A DNA stretch of 64,000 nt from JBBRHQ01 sp963720735 (GCA_963720735.1 CAVRGL010000008.1:62001-126000), one strand, 5' to 3'; positions 41,979-53,237 are shown, numbered from the stretch's first letter. Numbers and translations: made by a program. Notes: generated by a model from the letters alone, not told the origin.

Positions 41979-44195
41979 GTGGCGAAGAAGCGGGTCCATG
42001 AGATTGCCAAGGCGGAAGGCGTAACCAGCAAGGAGCTGCTGGCCGCGCTGAAGGCGGTCGGGGTCGAGGCCAAGGCGGCCGCCTCAAACGTCGAGGAGGC
42101 CGACGCCAAGAAGGCGCTTGCGGCCGCCAACGGCGGAGAGACCGCCGCCCCGGCCGCCGAGCAGGCGCCGCAGGAGAAGCCGGCGGGGCCGAAGCCTGCG
42201 GGGGATGCGGCGCCCCCAGCGAAGCCGGCCGCCGGCACCGCGTCGGGTGCCAAACCGCAGGGCGCCAAGCCGGCCGCCGGGAAGCGGCGCCGCCGCGTGG
42301 TGATCGACTCCCAGGCCGCACGCCGCGACCAGATGGGCGGGCCGCCCCCGCAGCGGCCCCCGAGGCGTCGTGGCGGGCGCCGCCGCCGGCCCCTGCTCGA
42401 GGAGCCGCCGCGCGGTCCGGTCGAGGTCGCCGAGCCGGAGGCGACCAAGGTCCCATCGGGGGCGACCGTGCGCGAGGTGGCCGAGTTGCTCGGCCTCGGC
42501 AGCGCCGAGGTGATCAAGAAGCTGATGACGATGGGGGAGATGGCGACGCTGACCCAGACGCTCACCGACGAGTCGGTGAAGGCGATCGCCGACGAGTACG
42601 ACCGCAAGATCGAGATCGTCACGGCCGCCGACGAGGAGCCCGAGCAGCCGGAGTTCGAGGACTCCGAGGAGGAGCTCACCGAGCGTCCCCCGGTGGTGAC
42701 GATCATGGGGCACGTCGATCACGGAAAGACATCGCTGCTCGATGCGATCCGCGAAACCGAGGTGGCCGCCGGCGAGGCCGGCGGCATCACCCAGCACATC
42801 GGTGCCTACCAGGTCCATCACTCCGAGAAGACGATTACCTTCCTCGACACTCCCGGCCACGAGGCGTTCACGGCGATGCGGGCCCGCGGGGCGAAGGTCA
42901 CCGACGTCGCGGTGATCGTGGTCGCCGCCGACGACGGAGTGATGCCGCAGACCAAGGAGGCGATCGACCACGCTCGCGCCGCCGACGTCCCGATGCTGAT
43001 CGCCGTCAACAAGGTGGACAAGGAGGGGGCGCAGCCCGATCGGGTTCGCACCGAGCTCGCCTCGGACGGTCTCAACCCTGAGGAGTGGGGGGGAGACACC
43101 GTGTTCGTCGATGTCTCGGCCAAGACGCACCAGGGCCTCGACAACCTGCTGGACATGATCATTCTCGTCTCCGATCTGGAGGAGCTGGGTGCCAACCCCG
43201 ATGCTCCGGCGTCTGGCACGGTGATCGAGTCGCAGCTCGACCCGGGGCGCGGCCCGGTGGTCAGCGTCCTGGTCCAGCGCGGCACGCTGAACGTCGGTGA
43301 CGCGCTGGTCGCCGGGCCCCAGTGGGGCAGGGTGCGGGCGATGCACGACTTCACCGGTGACCGCGTGCAGCGGGCCGGGCCGGGGATGCCGGTCGAGGTG
43401 CTCGGCTTCGACGGAGTCTGCGAGGCGGGCGAGTTCGTCCAGGCCGTCGAGAACGACCGCCGGGCGCGGCAGATGGCGCAGGAGCGGGCAAACCGCCTGA
43501 AGACCGAGGCCTTGGCCCGCCGCCAGGCCCGCAAGGTCAGCCTCGAGGAGGTCTTCGCCCGCGCCCAGGAGGGCGAGATCAAGGAACTCAACATCGTGCT
43601 CAAGGCCGACGTCGCAGGCTCGCTCGAGGCGCTGCAGGACGAGCTCGCCAAGGTTCCGCAGGAGCAGGTATCGATAAACGTGATCCACGCCCAGACGGGC
43701 GGGATCAACGAGTCCGACGTGATGCTCGCCTCTGCCTCCGACGCGATCATCATCGGCTTCAACGTTAGGCCGCTCGCGGACGCCCGCCGCGCGGCCGAGT
43801 CCGAGGGCGTCGACGTCCGCACCTACTCGGTGATCTACAAGATCACCGAGGACCTGAGAGCGGCGATGGAGGGCATGCTGGAGGCGGTCGAGGTCGAGGA
43901 GACGCTCGGCGAGGCCGAGGTGAAGCAGACCTTCAAGGCCTCCAGGGTGGGACGGATCGCCGGCTGCGTGGTCACCGACGGCACCGTGACCCGCGACGCG
44001 AGCGTGCGGCTGATCCGCGACGGCACGGTCATCTGGAGCGGCCGGATCGGGTCGCTGCGGCGATTCAAGGACGACGTCCGCGAAGTCGAGGACGGCCAGG
44101 AGTGCGGGATCGTGCTCGAGGGCTATGCCGACGTCAAGGAGGGCGACGTGCTCGAGATGTTCCGGACCAAGCAGGTGGAGCAGACGCTCGAGTAG
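41979..44195 (+). CDS. infB: Translation initiation factor IF-2
   Basis: A 738-residue GTPase placing fMet-tRNA on the 30S subunit. The head (RVHEIAKAEGVTSKELLAAL) and an Ala/Pro/Lys/Arg-rich linker are followed by the G domain: GHVDHGKTSLL (G1), GGITQHIGAY (G2), DTPGHEAF (G3), NKVD (G4). C-terminal VGRIAGCVVTDG is the fMet-binding part. The linker is shorter than in Streptomyces. GTG start directly after the nusA stop. Confidence 0.96.
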   Translation: MAKKRVHEIAKAEGVTSKELLAALKAVGVEAKAAASNVEEADAKKALAAANGGETAAPAAEQAPQEKPAGPKPAGDAAPPAKPAAGTASGAKPQGAKPAAGKRRRRVVIDSQAARRDQMGGPPPQRPPRRRGGRRRRPLLEEPPRGPVEVAEPEATKVPSGATVREVAELLGLGSAEVIKKLMTMGEMATLTQTLTDESVKAIADEYDRKIEIVTAADEEPEQPEFEDSEEELTERPPVVTIMGHVDHGKTSLLDAIRETEVAAGEAGGITQHIGAYQVHHSEKTITFLDTPGHEAFTAMRARGAKVTDVAVIVVAADDGVMPQTKEAIDHARAADVPMLIAVNKVDKEGAQPDRVRTELASDGLNPEEWGGDTVFVDVSAKTHQGLDNLLDMIILVSDLEELGANPDAPASGTVIESQLDPGRGPVVSVLVQRGTLNVGDALVAGPQWGRVRAMHDFTGDRVQRAGPGMPVEVLGFDGVCEAGEFVQAVENDRRARQMAQERANRLKTEALARRQARKVSLEEVFARAQEGEIKELNIVLKADVAGSLEALQDELAKVPQEQVSINVIHAQTGGINESDVMLASASDAIIIGFNVRPLADARRAAESEGVDVRTYSVIYKITEDLRAAMEGMLEAVEVEETLGEAEVKQTFKASRVGRIAGCVVTDGTVTRDASVRLIRDGTVIWSGRIGSLRRFKDDVREVEDGQECGIVLEGYADVKEGDVLEMFRTKQVEQTLE

Positions 44196-44230
44196 CGCCT
44201 CGGGCGACCGCGATCGTCCAGAATCGTGTC

Positions 44231-44530
44231 GTGTCCGCGTTTGTCTGTCTGGTTGAGATCCGGTTGCACTTCGGGGAGATTGGCGACCTGAAGGGCAAGA
44301 GGAAGCTGCTGGCCTCGCTCAAGGCCCAGCTGCGGCAGAGGTTCGGCGCCTCGGTGGCCGAGATCGAGGCCCAGGAGAAATGGCAGCGCTCGACCCTTCT
44401 CTGCGCGCTGGTGGGAGGCCCGGAGGTCGAGGCCCGGGCCGACGCGCTGCGGCGGTTCGCCGAGTCGCGTTTCCCCGAGGGCTGCTCCAGCGAGCGGCGC
44501 ACCTTCAGCCTCGACGACCTCGCCGCATAG
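44231..44530 (+). CDS. YlxP-like DUF503 protein
   Basis: A 99-residue protein of the DUF503/YlxP family, usually beside infB and rbfA and thought to act in ribosome maturation. The core reads VCLVEIRLHFGEIGDLKGKRKLL and SVAEIEAQEKWQRSTLLCALVG. GTG 44231 is 35 bases after infB. A repeat copy and the rbfA promoter follow. Confidence 0.85.
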   Translation: MSAFVCLVEIRLHFGEIGDLKGKRKLLASLKAQLRQRFGASVAEIEAQEKWQRSTLLCALVGGPEVEARADALRRFAESRFPEGCSSERRTFSLDDLAA

Positions 44531-44547
44531 CGGGGGCCTGAATCATC

Positions 44548-44600
44548 TGCGGCGGCTTCGCCGCCTGACATGCATGTGCCGGCGCTAACACCGCGCCGGC
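44548..44600 (-). repeat. Dispersed double-hairpin repeat, copy 3 (inverted)
   Basis: The reverse complement reads GCCGGCGCGGTGTTAGCGCC, then GGCACATGCATGTCA and GGCGGCGAAGCCGCCGCA, matching copy 2 with a few changes, about 7.8 kb away and in the other orientation. Located between the DUF503 gene and the rbfA promoter. Confidence 0.82.
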
Positions 44601-44648
44601 GCGGAAAATCCAAAGGCGATGTTTACGTTTTATGAGGGTCCCTTTGGC

Positions 44649-44654
44649 TATAGT
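44649..44654 (+). promoter_or_regulatory. -10 element, leaderless promoter for rbfA
   Basis: TATAGT, 9 bases before ATG 44664; the 9 bases CGCGCAGCG resemble CGCGCCCGC before mihF. Confidence 0.6.
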
Positions 44655-44663
44655 CGCGCAGCG

Positions 44664-45002
44664 ATGCCAGCGGCGCGCATGCGGCGCATCAACGAGGTGA
44701 TCCGTGAGGTTGTCGGCGCGGCGATCAGCACCGACCTCAAGGACCCGAGGATCGGATTCGTCACCGTGACCTCAGTAGAGACCAGCCCAGACCTCCGAAC
44801 CGCAAAGGTGTTCGTCAGCGTGCTCGGATCTGAGTCCGAGCGCAAGGCGACGCTGGCCGGGCTGCGCTCCTCCCATGGGGTGATCCAGTCGCGGATCGCG
44901 GCCGAGACGAGGATGAAGCGCACGCCGACCCTGAGCTTCCGCTACGACGACACGATCGAGCGGGGCATGCGGATCACCCGGCTGCTCGACGAGGAATCGT
45001 GA
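44664..45002 (+). CDS. rbfA: Ribosome-binding factor A
   Basis: A 112-residue KH-like factor maturing the 16S 5' end. Opening RMRRINEVIREVVGAAIS, then DPRIGFVTVTSVETSPDLRT and RMKRTPTLSFRYDDTIERG are the family motifs. ATG 44664 is chosen over an in-frame ATG at 44619 because the -10 lies just before it. Stop overlaps nrnA (GTGA). Confidence 0.92.
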   Translation: MPAARMRRINEVIREVVGAAISTDLKDPRIGFVTVTSVETSPDLRTAKVFVSVLGSESERKATLAGLRSSHGVIQSRIAAETRMKRTPTLSFRYDDTIERGMRITRLLDEES

Positions 45003-46003
45003 GCGAGGTCGCCGGAGTGGCCGCTCCGGCCTCCGAGCAGGTCGCGGCGGCACTGCGCGCCCGGCAGCGGTTCCTGCTGACCACCCACGAAGGCCCCGAC
45101 GGCGACGCCCTGGGCTCGCTGCTGGGAATGCATCAGCTGCTCAAGCAGCTGGGCAAGGACTCGGTGATGTTCCTCGCCTCGAAGGAGTTCCCGCTGCCGA
45201 TCGAGTACCGCTTCCTGCCCCTGGAGGAGGTCTTCCACGAGCCGCCGGCCGACGTCGCCGACCGCACGATCGTCTTCCTCGACTGCGGGAACATCGACCG
45301 GATGCCGGTCGACTTCCTCCGCAATGGGGACAACCAGCTGATCAACATCGACCATCATCACGACAACACGCGCTTCGGCGACATCAACCTGGTCGATGTC
45401 GAGGCCTCCTGCACCGCCGAGATCGTCTACGACCTCGCGGTCCTGCTCGGCGCCGAGATCACCCCGCCGATCGCCTCGGCCCTCTACGTCGGCGTCGTCA
45501 CCGACACCGGCAAGTTCATGTACGAGAACACCGACGCCCGCACCCACCGGGTCGCCGCTGCGCTGATCGAGGCGGGCGTCGATGTCGACGACACCTACCG
45601 CCGCCTCTACGAGCACGTCCCGCTGGAAAAGCTCCGCCTGGTCGCGAGGGCGCTGGAGGGGATCGAGCGCCATTGCGACGGACGGCTGGTGACGACCGCG
45701 ATCACCACCGAGGACTACGAGGCAACCGGTGCCGATGAGGCGATGACCGAGGGGATCATCGACCACCTGCGCTCGGTCGAGGGGGCGAAGGTTGCTGCGG
45801 TGATCCGCGACCTCGGCAGCCGCGGGCGCGCCGCCCACAAGGTCAGCCTGCGCTCCAGCGACGGCGCGGTCGACGTCTCGGCGATCGCCCGCAAGCGCGG
45901 CGGCGGCGGTCACGTGCGGGCCGCCGGCTTCTCCACCGACACCGGGCTGGAGGAGCTGATCGAGTTCATCTGCGACGAGGTCGGCCGGCAGCTCTCCGGC
46001 TGA
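44999..46003 (+). CDS. nrnA: Bifunctional oligoribonuclease/PAP phosphatase (DHH)
   Basis: A 334-residue DHH/DHHA1 phosphoesterase that degrades short RNAs and pAp. THEGPDGDALGS and LDCGNIDRMP supply metal ligands; NIDHHHDN is the DHH motif; the C-terminal GGGGHVRAAGF is the DHHA1 substrate loop. It lies in the usual place between rbfA and truB. Confidence 0.92.
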   Translation: MSEVAGVAAPASEQVAAALRARQRFLLTTHEGPDGDALGSLLGMHQLLKQLGKDSVMFLASKEFPLPIEYRFLPLEEVFHEPPADVADRTIVFLDCGNIDRMPVDFLRNGDNQLINIDHHHDNTRFGDINLVDVEASCTAEIVYDLAVLLGAEITPPIASALYVGVVTDTGKFMYENTDARTHRVAAALIEAGVDVDDTYRRLYEHVPLEKLRLVARALEGIERHCDGRLVTTAITTEDYEATGADEAMTEGIIDHLRSVEGAKVAAVIRDLGSRGRAAHKVSLRSSDGAVDVSAIARKRGGGGHVRAAGFSTDTGLEELIEFICDEVGRQLSG

Positions 46004-46008
46004 GGCCG

Positions 46009-46815
46009 ATGGCCGCCGGAGAGGCCGAGACCGGCGTCCTGCTGATCGACAAGCCCGCCGGGGTGACCTCGCATGAGGTCGTCGCACGGGTGCGAAGGGA
46101 GCGCGGGGTGAAGGCGGGCCACGCCGGCACCCTCGACCCGTTCGCCACCGGGCTCCTGCTCGTGCTGCTGGGGCGCGCGACGCGGCTCCAGCGCTACCTG
46201 CTCGCCCTTCCCAAGACCTACCTCGTCACCGCCAGGCTCGGATGGCGCTCGAGCACCGGCGATCCGGACGGAGAGCTGACCGAGACCGGCCGCATCCCAG
46301 GCAGCCTCGCGTTGCCCACCGGCAGGGTCCGGCAGCGGGTTCCGATGACCTCCGCAGTGCGGGTCGGCGGCGAGCGGCTCTACCGCAAGGCGCACCGGGG
46401 AGAGGAGGTCGAGCGGCCCGAGCGCGAGGTGGAGGTCCACCGGGCTGAGCTGATCGAGAGCGCCGAGGGCCGCGCGGCGTTCGAGATCGAATGCTCCTCG
46501 GGGACCTACATCCGCACCCTGATCGAGTCGCTCGAGGACGCCTACTGCGAGCGGCTGCGAAGGACGGCGATCGGCCCCCACCGGATTGAGCGGGCCGGCG
46601 AGACGCTGGAGCCGGCGCAGGCGCTGTCCTTCCTGACGCAGCGGCGCCTCGAGGCGAGGGAAGCCGAGGCGATCTCGCACGGGAGGGCGATCACGCTCGC
46701 GGGAAAGACCGGCGAGCCCTCCGTGGGGCCCGTCGCTCTGACCTTTGCTGGCAAGCTGTTGGCCGTGGCGAGAGCTGACGCCGACACGCTGAGGCCCGAG
46801 GTGGTGCTCGGATGA
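46009..46815 (+). CDS. truB: tRNA pseudouridine(55) synthase
   Basis: A 268-residue enzyme forming psi-55 in the T-loop. The catalytic D43 lies in GHAGTLDPFATGLL; KTYLVTARLGW and CSSGTYIRTLIESLE are further motifs. The stop overlaps ribF by 4 bases. Confidence 0.94.
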   Translation: MAAGEAETGVLLIDKPAGVTSHEVVARVRRERGVKAGHAGTLDPFATGLLLVLLGRATRLQRYLLALPKTYLVTARLGWRSSTGDPDGELTETGRIPGSLALPTGRVRQRVPMTSAVRVGGERLYRKAHRGEEVERPEREVEVHRAELIESAEGRAAFEIECSSGTYIRTLIESLEDAYCERLRRTAIGPHRIERAGETLEPAQALSFLTQRRLEAREAEAISHGRAITLAGKTGEPSVGPVALTFAGKLLAVARADADTLRPEVVLG

Positions 46816-47699
46816 GCATCAAGGTGACCCGGCTTCCCGAGGTCGAGAGGCGTCCTCGGCAGGTCGCGATCGGGACCTTCGACGGAGTCCACATCGGCCA
46901 CCAGGCGGTGATCGAGGGGGCTGACACCGTGCTCACCTTCGAGCCCCATCCGCTCGAGATCCTGCACCCAGCGGCCCTGCCCAAGCTGATCACCTCGTTC
47001 GGGGTGAAGCGGGACCTGATCGACGGCCTCGGGGTGGGGGAGCTGGTCGTGATCCCCTTCGACGAGGAGTTCGCCCACCGCAGCGCCGAGAGCTTCATCG
47101 AGGACGTGCTGATCTCGCGGCTCGGCGCGCAAAGCGTCTCGGTTGGCGAGAACTTCCGCTTCGGCGCCAAGGCCAGGGGCGACCCCGAGATGCTCGCTGC
47201 CCGCCCCGAGTTCACGACCAGGGTCGTGCCGCTGGTCGAGATCGACGGCGAGACGGTCTCATCGACCAGGATCAGGGCGCTGATCGCGGCCGGGGACGTC
47301 GAGGCCGCGCAGCGCTGCCTGGGGGCGCCGTTCATGTTCGAGGGGGTGGTGGTGAGCGGCGATCAGCGCGGCCGCGAGCTGGGTTTTCCCACGGCCAACC
47401 TGGTGCCCGACGACCGGCTGCTGATACCCGGCCACGGCGTCTACGCGGCCTTCGCCAACGGCTTTCCGGCGGCGGTCAACATCGGCGTCCGCCCGACCTT
47501 CGAGAGCGGCCGGGGCGTGCTGATCGAGAGCTATCTGATCGATCGCAACGAGGACCTCTACGGCGAGAACCTGCGAGTCGCCTTCGTCGCCCGCCTGCGG
47601 GGGGAGAAGCGCTTCCCGAGCGTCGAGGACCTGGTGGAGCAGATGAAGGAGGACGTCGAGGAAGCCAAAACCCGCTGTGCTAGCTTCCAACAGCCGTGA
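46812..47699 (+). CDS. ribF: Riboflavin kinase/FAD synthetase
   Basis: A 295-residue two-domain enzyme. The adenylyltransferase domain has IGTFDGVHIGHQ and TFEPHPLEIL, and SSTRIRALI; the riboflavin kinase domain has RGRELGFPTANL and GVYAAF...NIGVRPTF. The spacing between GHQ and TFEPHP is only about 13 residues, shorter by some 15 than usual because a helix is missing. ATG 46812 overlaps truB. Confidence 0.93.
   Translation: MSIKVTRLPEVERRPRQVAIGTFDGVHIGHQAVIEGADTVLTFEPHPLEILHPAALPKLITSFGVKRDLIDGLGVGELVVIPFDEEFAHRSAESFIEDVLISRLGAQSVSVGENFRFGAKARGDPEMLAARPEFTTRVVPLVEIDGETVSSTRIRALIAAGDVEAAQRCLGAPFMFEGVVVSGDQRGRELGFPTANLVPDDRLLIPGHGVYAAFANGFPAAVNIGVRPTFESGRGVLIESYLIDRNEDLYGENLRVAFVARLRGEKRFPSVEDLVEQMKEDVEEAKTRCASFQQP
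47681..47686 (+). promoter_or_regulatory. Possible -10 element of rpsO
   Basis: TAGCTT inside the end of ribF, giving a leader of about 40 bases before ATG 47734. Confidence 0.3.
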
Positions 47700-47733
47700 A
47701 TCCCGCCGGACGGGTGCCGCGGCGATTTTTTCG

Positions 47734-48003
47734 ATGAGCCTGACCAGTGAGAAGAAAGCCGAGCTGATCGGCAAGTACGGACGCTCCGACGGCGACACCG
47801 GCTCCGCCGAGGTGCAGATCGCCCTGCTCACCGAGCGGATCAATGATCTCACCGGCCATCTGCGCGACCACAGCAAGGACCATCACTCCCGCCGAGGTCT
47901 GCTGATGCTGGTCGGCAAGCGCCGTCGCCTGCTCCGCTACCTAGAGCGCGACGACCTGGAGCGCTACCGCGCCCTGGTCGCCGAGCTGGGCCTGCGCAAG
48001 TGA
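47734..48003 (+). CDS. rpsO: Ribosomal protein S15
   Basis: An 89-residue 30S protein. GDTGSAEVQIALLTERINDL, HLRDHSKDHHSRRGLLMLV and KRRRLLRYL are the S15 signatures. No Shine-Dalgarno is seen before ATG 47734; a run of six Ts (47725-47731) lies there instead. Stop overlaps the peroxiredoxin gene (GTGA). Confidence 0.96.
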   Translation: MSLTSEKKAELIGKYGRSDGDTGSAEVQIALLTERINDLTGHLRDHSKDHHSRRGLLMLVGKRRRLLRYLERDDLERYRALVAELGLRK

Positions 48004-48449
48004 TCGCGGCCGGGCAGCCGGCGCCGGACTTCACCCTCTCGGATCAAGATGGCAACAAGGTCTCGCTTGCCGACTTTGGCGGCGGCAAGCTTCTCCTGGC
48101 CTTCTACCCGCTGGATTTCAGCCCGGTCTGCACCGACCAGCTCTCCGTCTACCAGGAGGTCGAGCCGGAGATCGCCGAGAAGGGCGCGACCCTGGTCGGC
48201 GTCAGCGTCGATCACCCCTACGCGCACAAGGCCTTCCAGGAGAAGCTCGGGATCGAGTTTCCCCTGCTCGCCGACTTCGAGCCGAAGGGGGAGGTCTCGA
48301 GGGCCTACGACGCCTACTACGACGGCGCCGGGCACAGCAAGAGGACCCTGGTGCTGATCGACGCCGACGGCGTCGTCGAGTGGGTCCACGAATCCCCTTC
48401 GCCGCTCGAGATCCCCGGCGCCAACCTGATCTTCGACGCCCTTTCCTGA
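48000..48449 (+). CDS. 1-Cys peroxiredoxin (AhpE/Bcp-like)
   Basis: A 149-residue thiol peroxidase. The peroxidatic Cys is C44 in FYPLDFSPVCTDQ; it is the only cysteine, so reduction must come from an outside thiol, as in AhpE. GTG 48000 overlaps rpsO. The next gene, a CPHC protein, may supply thiol chemistry. Confidence 0.9.
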   Translation: MIAAGQPAPDFTLSDQDGNKVSLADFGGGKLLLAFYPLDFSPVCTDQLSVYQEVEPEIAEKGATLVGVSVDHPYAHKAFQEKLGIEFPLLADFEPKGEVSRAYDAYYDGAGHSKRTLVLIDADGVVEWVHESPSPLEIPGANLIFDALS

Positions 48450-48478
48450 GCCCCCGCGGTGAGCAGCCGGGGCCGCCG

Positions 48479-48946
48479 ATGACCGAGCTGACCAGCGCCA
48501 CGGTTCCCCCGCTGGGCGCCGATGACCACGTCCGCGGCGCGGGAGGGGAGCTGATCGTCTACGCCGACCTCGCCTGCCCGCACTGCGCCGCGAGCTGGGA
48601 GCGGATCGGGCAGATGGGACGGCGGGTCGTCTTCCGCCACTTCCCCGTCGCCAGCAAGCATGCGCGCTCACCCGCCCTGCACGCGGCCGCGGAGGCGGCC
48701 GGGCTTCAGGGCGCCTTCTTCGAGATGGTCGATTCGCTCTACGCGGACCGCGGCCACGTCGATGATCCCCATCTCTGGGAGCGGGTCAGCGGACTGGGCC
48801 TGGACCTCGATCGCTTCAATGCCGACCGCCGCTCCGAGCGGGTCTCGGAGCGGGTGGAGCGGGATTTCCGCTCCGGGATCCGCGCCGGGGTGGCCGGCAC
48901 CCCCGCGCTGTTCAGCGACGGCCGACCGGTCAGCCTGTACCCTTGA
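48479..48946 (+). CDS. DsbA-like thioredoxin-fold protein
   Basis: A 155-residue thioredoxin-fold protein with CPHC at 33-36 in YADLACPHCAASWERIG, a helical insert (ARSPALHAAAEAAGLQ) as in DsbA, and the cis-Pro loop GVAGTPALFSDG. No signal peptide, so it probably works in the cytoplasm. Start taken as ATG 48479; the frame stays open to 48380 but that is inside the peroxiredoxin gene. Confidence 0.82.
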   Translation: MTELTSATVPPLGADDHVRGAGGELIVYADLACPHCAASWERIGQMGRRVVFRHFPVASKHARSPALHAAAEAAGLQGAFFEMVDSLYADRGHVDDPHLWERVSGLGLDLDRFNADRRSERVSERVERDFRSGIRAGVAGTPALFSDGRPVSLYP

Positions 48947-48955
48947 CGGCGACAG

Positions 48956-49004
48956 AGAACGAGAGTTCTTAAAACAGATTGGCCGCCAACCGGGCGGCCG
49001 GAGG
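48956..49004 (+). promoter_or_regulatory. pnp leader hairpins and ribosome-binding site
   Basis: AGAAC (48956-48960) and GTTCT (48965-48969) can pair, followed by GGCCGCC (48981-48987) and GGCGGCC (48993-48999), a 7-base stem with loop AACCG that ends directly before the GGAGG Shine-Dalgarno (49000-49004). Such structures in pnp leaders are targets of autoregulation in other bacteria. Confidence 0.5.
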
Positions 49005-49014
49005 TAACAACTAC

Positions 49015-51273
<2,259 letters not shown>

Positions 51274-51286
51274 TCGCGAGCGCCGG

Positions 51287-52564
51287 TTGAGCGCTGAGCA
51301 TCAGCTGAGCTCCCTGGGCTCGGGCGTCCGGGTCGTGACCGAGGAGGTCCCTTCGGTCCGCTCCGTGGCGCTCGGGCTCTGGGTGCGAACCGGCTCGCGC
51401 AACGAGCGCCCCGGGCAGTTCGGCCTTTCGCACTTCCTCGAGCACCTGCTGTTCAAGGGGACGAAGCGCTACTCGGCGATCGAGATCTCCGAGCACTTCG
51501 ACGGCCTCGGCGCCTCGGTCAACGCCGCGACGGGCAAGGAGACGACCCACCTGCACGCCCGGTTTCTCGACGAGCACACCGAGGAGGTCTTCGACCTGCT
51601 GGCCGAGATGCTGCTCGCGCCCACCTACCCCGACATCGACTCCGAGCGCGACGTCGTGCTCGAGGAGATTGCGATGTACGAGGACGAGCCGCAGGACCGG
51701 GTCCACGACTACCTCGCCGAGGCCGTGTTCGGCGACCACCCATTGGGGCGGCGGGTGCTCGGTGAGGCGGAGGTGATCGCCTCGATCCCGATCCCGGAGA
51801 TCGACGCGTATCACGGCGATCGCTACATCGGCGAGAACATCGTTGTGGCCGCTGCCGGGCACCTCGAGCACGAGCGGATCACCGAGCTTGCCGCGCGCCT
51901 GGTGGAGCCGGCCTCGGGCTCGGCGGAGGAGGGAGGAGGGTCCGGGATCGAGCCCGCCGGACGGCTCTGCTTCTTCGAGAAGGACACCGAGCAGTACCAC
52001 ATCTGCTTCGGCGCGCCGGGCATCACCCGGGCCGACGATCGCCGCTTCGGCCTCGCGGTGCTCGACTCGATCTTCGGTGGCTCGACCTCCTCGCGGCTCT
52101 TCCGCGAGGTGCGGGAGAAGCGCGGCCTCGCCTACGCGGTCGGCTCCTACAACGAGCAGTACACCGACTCGGGCCTTGCCGCCACCTACGTCGGCACCCG
52201 TGGGGAGAATGTCGAGGAGGCCTGCGCGATCATCGGATCCGAGCTCGAGCGGCTGCGCGGCGAGCCGGTCTCCGACGAGGAACTGGCGCGTGCCAAGGAG
52301 CACGTCAAGGGCCGCCTCGTGCTCTCCTCGGAGTCGACCGCGGCGCGGATGTCGCGGATCGCCCGCGCCACCTTGTTCGACCTGCCGGTCCTCACCCTCG
52401 ACCAGATGATCGAGAAGGTGGACGAGGTGACGGTCGCCGACCTGACCGAGCTCGCGCAGGAGATCTACGCCGGCGAGCGGCTCTCGGCCGCCGCTGTGGG
52501 AGGCGACGAGAAGCTGTTCCGCGAGGCGGCGCCCAGCGTCAGCGAGAGCCTGGTCGCGGCGTGA
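51287..52564 (+). CDS. M16 (pitrilysin) family zinc peptidase
   Basis: A 425-residue processing-peptidase homologue. The inverted zinc motif HxxEH is in SHFLEHLLFKGT, with the distal Glu in VLEEIAMYEDEP. The second domain has the RLFREVREKRGLAYAVGS motif. In Gram-positives this gene often follows pnp. The TTG at 51287 gives LSAEHQLSSLGSG; an in-frame ATG at 51155 lies inside pnp. Confidence 0.9.
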   Translation: MSAEHQLSSLGSGVRVVTEEVPSVRSVALGLWVRTGSRNERPGQFGLSHFLEHLLFKGTKRYSAIEISEHFDGLGASVNAATGKETTHLHARFLDEHTEEVFDLLAEMLLAPTYPDIDSERDVVLEEIAMYEDEPQDRVHDYLAEAVFGDHPLGRRVLGEAEVIASIPIPEIDAYHGDRYIGENIVVAAAGHLEHERITELAARLVEPASGSAEEGGGSGIEPAGRLCFFEKDTEQYHICFGAPGITRADDRRFGLAVLDSIFGGSTSSRLFREVREKRGLAYAVGSYNEQYTDSGLAATYVGTRGENVEEACAIIGSELERLRGEPVSDEELARAKEHVKGRLVLSSESTAARMSRIARATLFDLPVLTLDQMIEKVDEVTVADLTELAQEIYAGERLSAAAVGGDEKLFREAAPSVSESLVAA

Positions 52565-52568
52565 GCGG

Positions 52569-53237
52569 ATGCGGGTAGCCGTCTCCGGCGCTGCGGGCCG
52601 GATGGGCGAGGCGGTCTGCGAAGCCGTCTCCGGCGCCGAGGACATGGAGCTCGCCGGCCGGGCCGATCCCGCCCTCGACGCGGCGCTTGCCGATCAGCTC
52701 GCCGGCGCCGACGTGGTCGTCGATTTCAGCACCCCCGAGACAGCGCCGCTGAATGCCGCCACCTGCCTCGAGGCCGGGGTACACGCGGTCGTCGGGACGA
52801 CCGGCTTCGACCTCGACGCGCTGCGGGCGGCGGTCGAGGGCTCCGGCGGTGGGGCGAACTGCTTCGTCGCCCCCAACTTTGCGATCGGCGCGGTGCTGAT
52901 GATGCAGGCGTCACAGCTGGTCGCCGCCCACATGCCCGAGTGCGAGATCGTCGAGCTCCACCACGACCGCAAGCTCGACGCTCCCTCGGGCACCGCGAAG
53001 CGGACCGCGGAGCTGATCGCCGAGGCGGGGGGGAGGGTCCACGAGCCGCTTCACTCGGTCCGCCTGCCGGGGCTTGTCGCCCACCAGGAGGTGATCTTCG
53101 GCGGCGAGGGCCAGACCCTGACGATCCGCCACGACTCGATCGACCGCCGCTCCTTCATGCCCGGCGTGCTGCTCGCCGTGCGCAGGGTCGGGGAGCTCCC
53201 GGACCGCTTCACAGTCGGCCTGGAGCGGCTGCTGTGA
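52569..53237 (+). CDS. dapB: 4-hydroxy-tetrahydrodipicolinate reductase
   Basis: A 222-residue enzyme of lysine and diaminopimelate synthesis. SGAAGRMGEAV is the NAD(P) loop; VELHHDRKLDAPSGTA contains the catalytic His and the signature; VVGTTGFD lies between. Shorter than the E. coli enzyme by about 50 residues, as usual in actinobacteria. GTG of the amidase overlaps its stop. Confidence 0.93.
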   Translation: MRVAVSGAAGRMGEAVCEAVSGAEDMELAGRADPALDAALADQLAGADVVVDFSTPETAPLNAATCLEAGVHAVVGTTGFDLDALRAAVEGSGGGANCFVAPNFAIGAVLMMQASQLVAAHMPECEIVELHHDRKLDAPSGTAKRTAELIAEAGGRVHEPLHSVRLPGLVAHQEVIFGGEGQTLTIRHDSIDRRSFMPGVLLAVRRVGELPDRFTVGLERLL

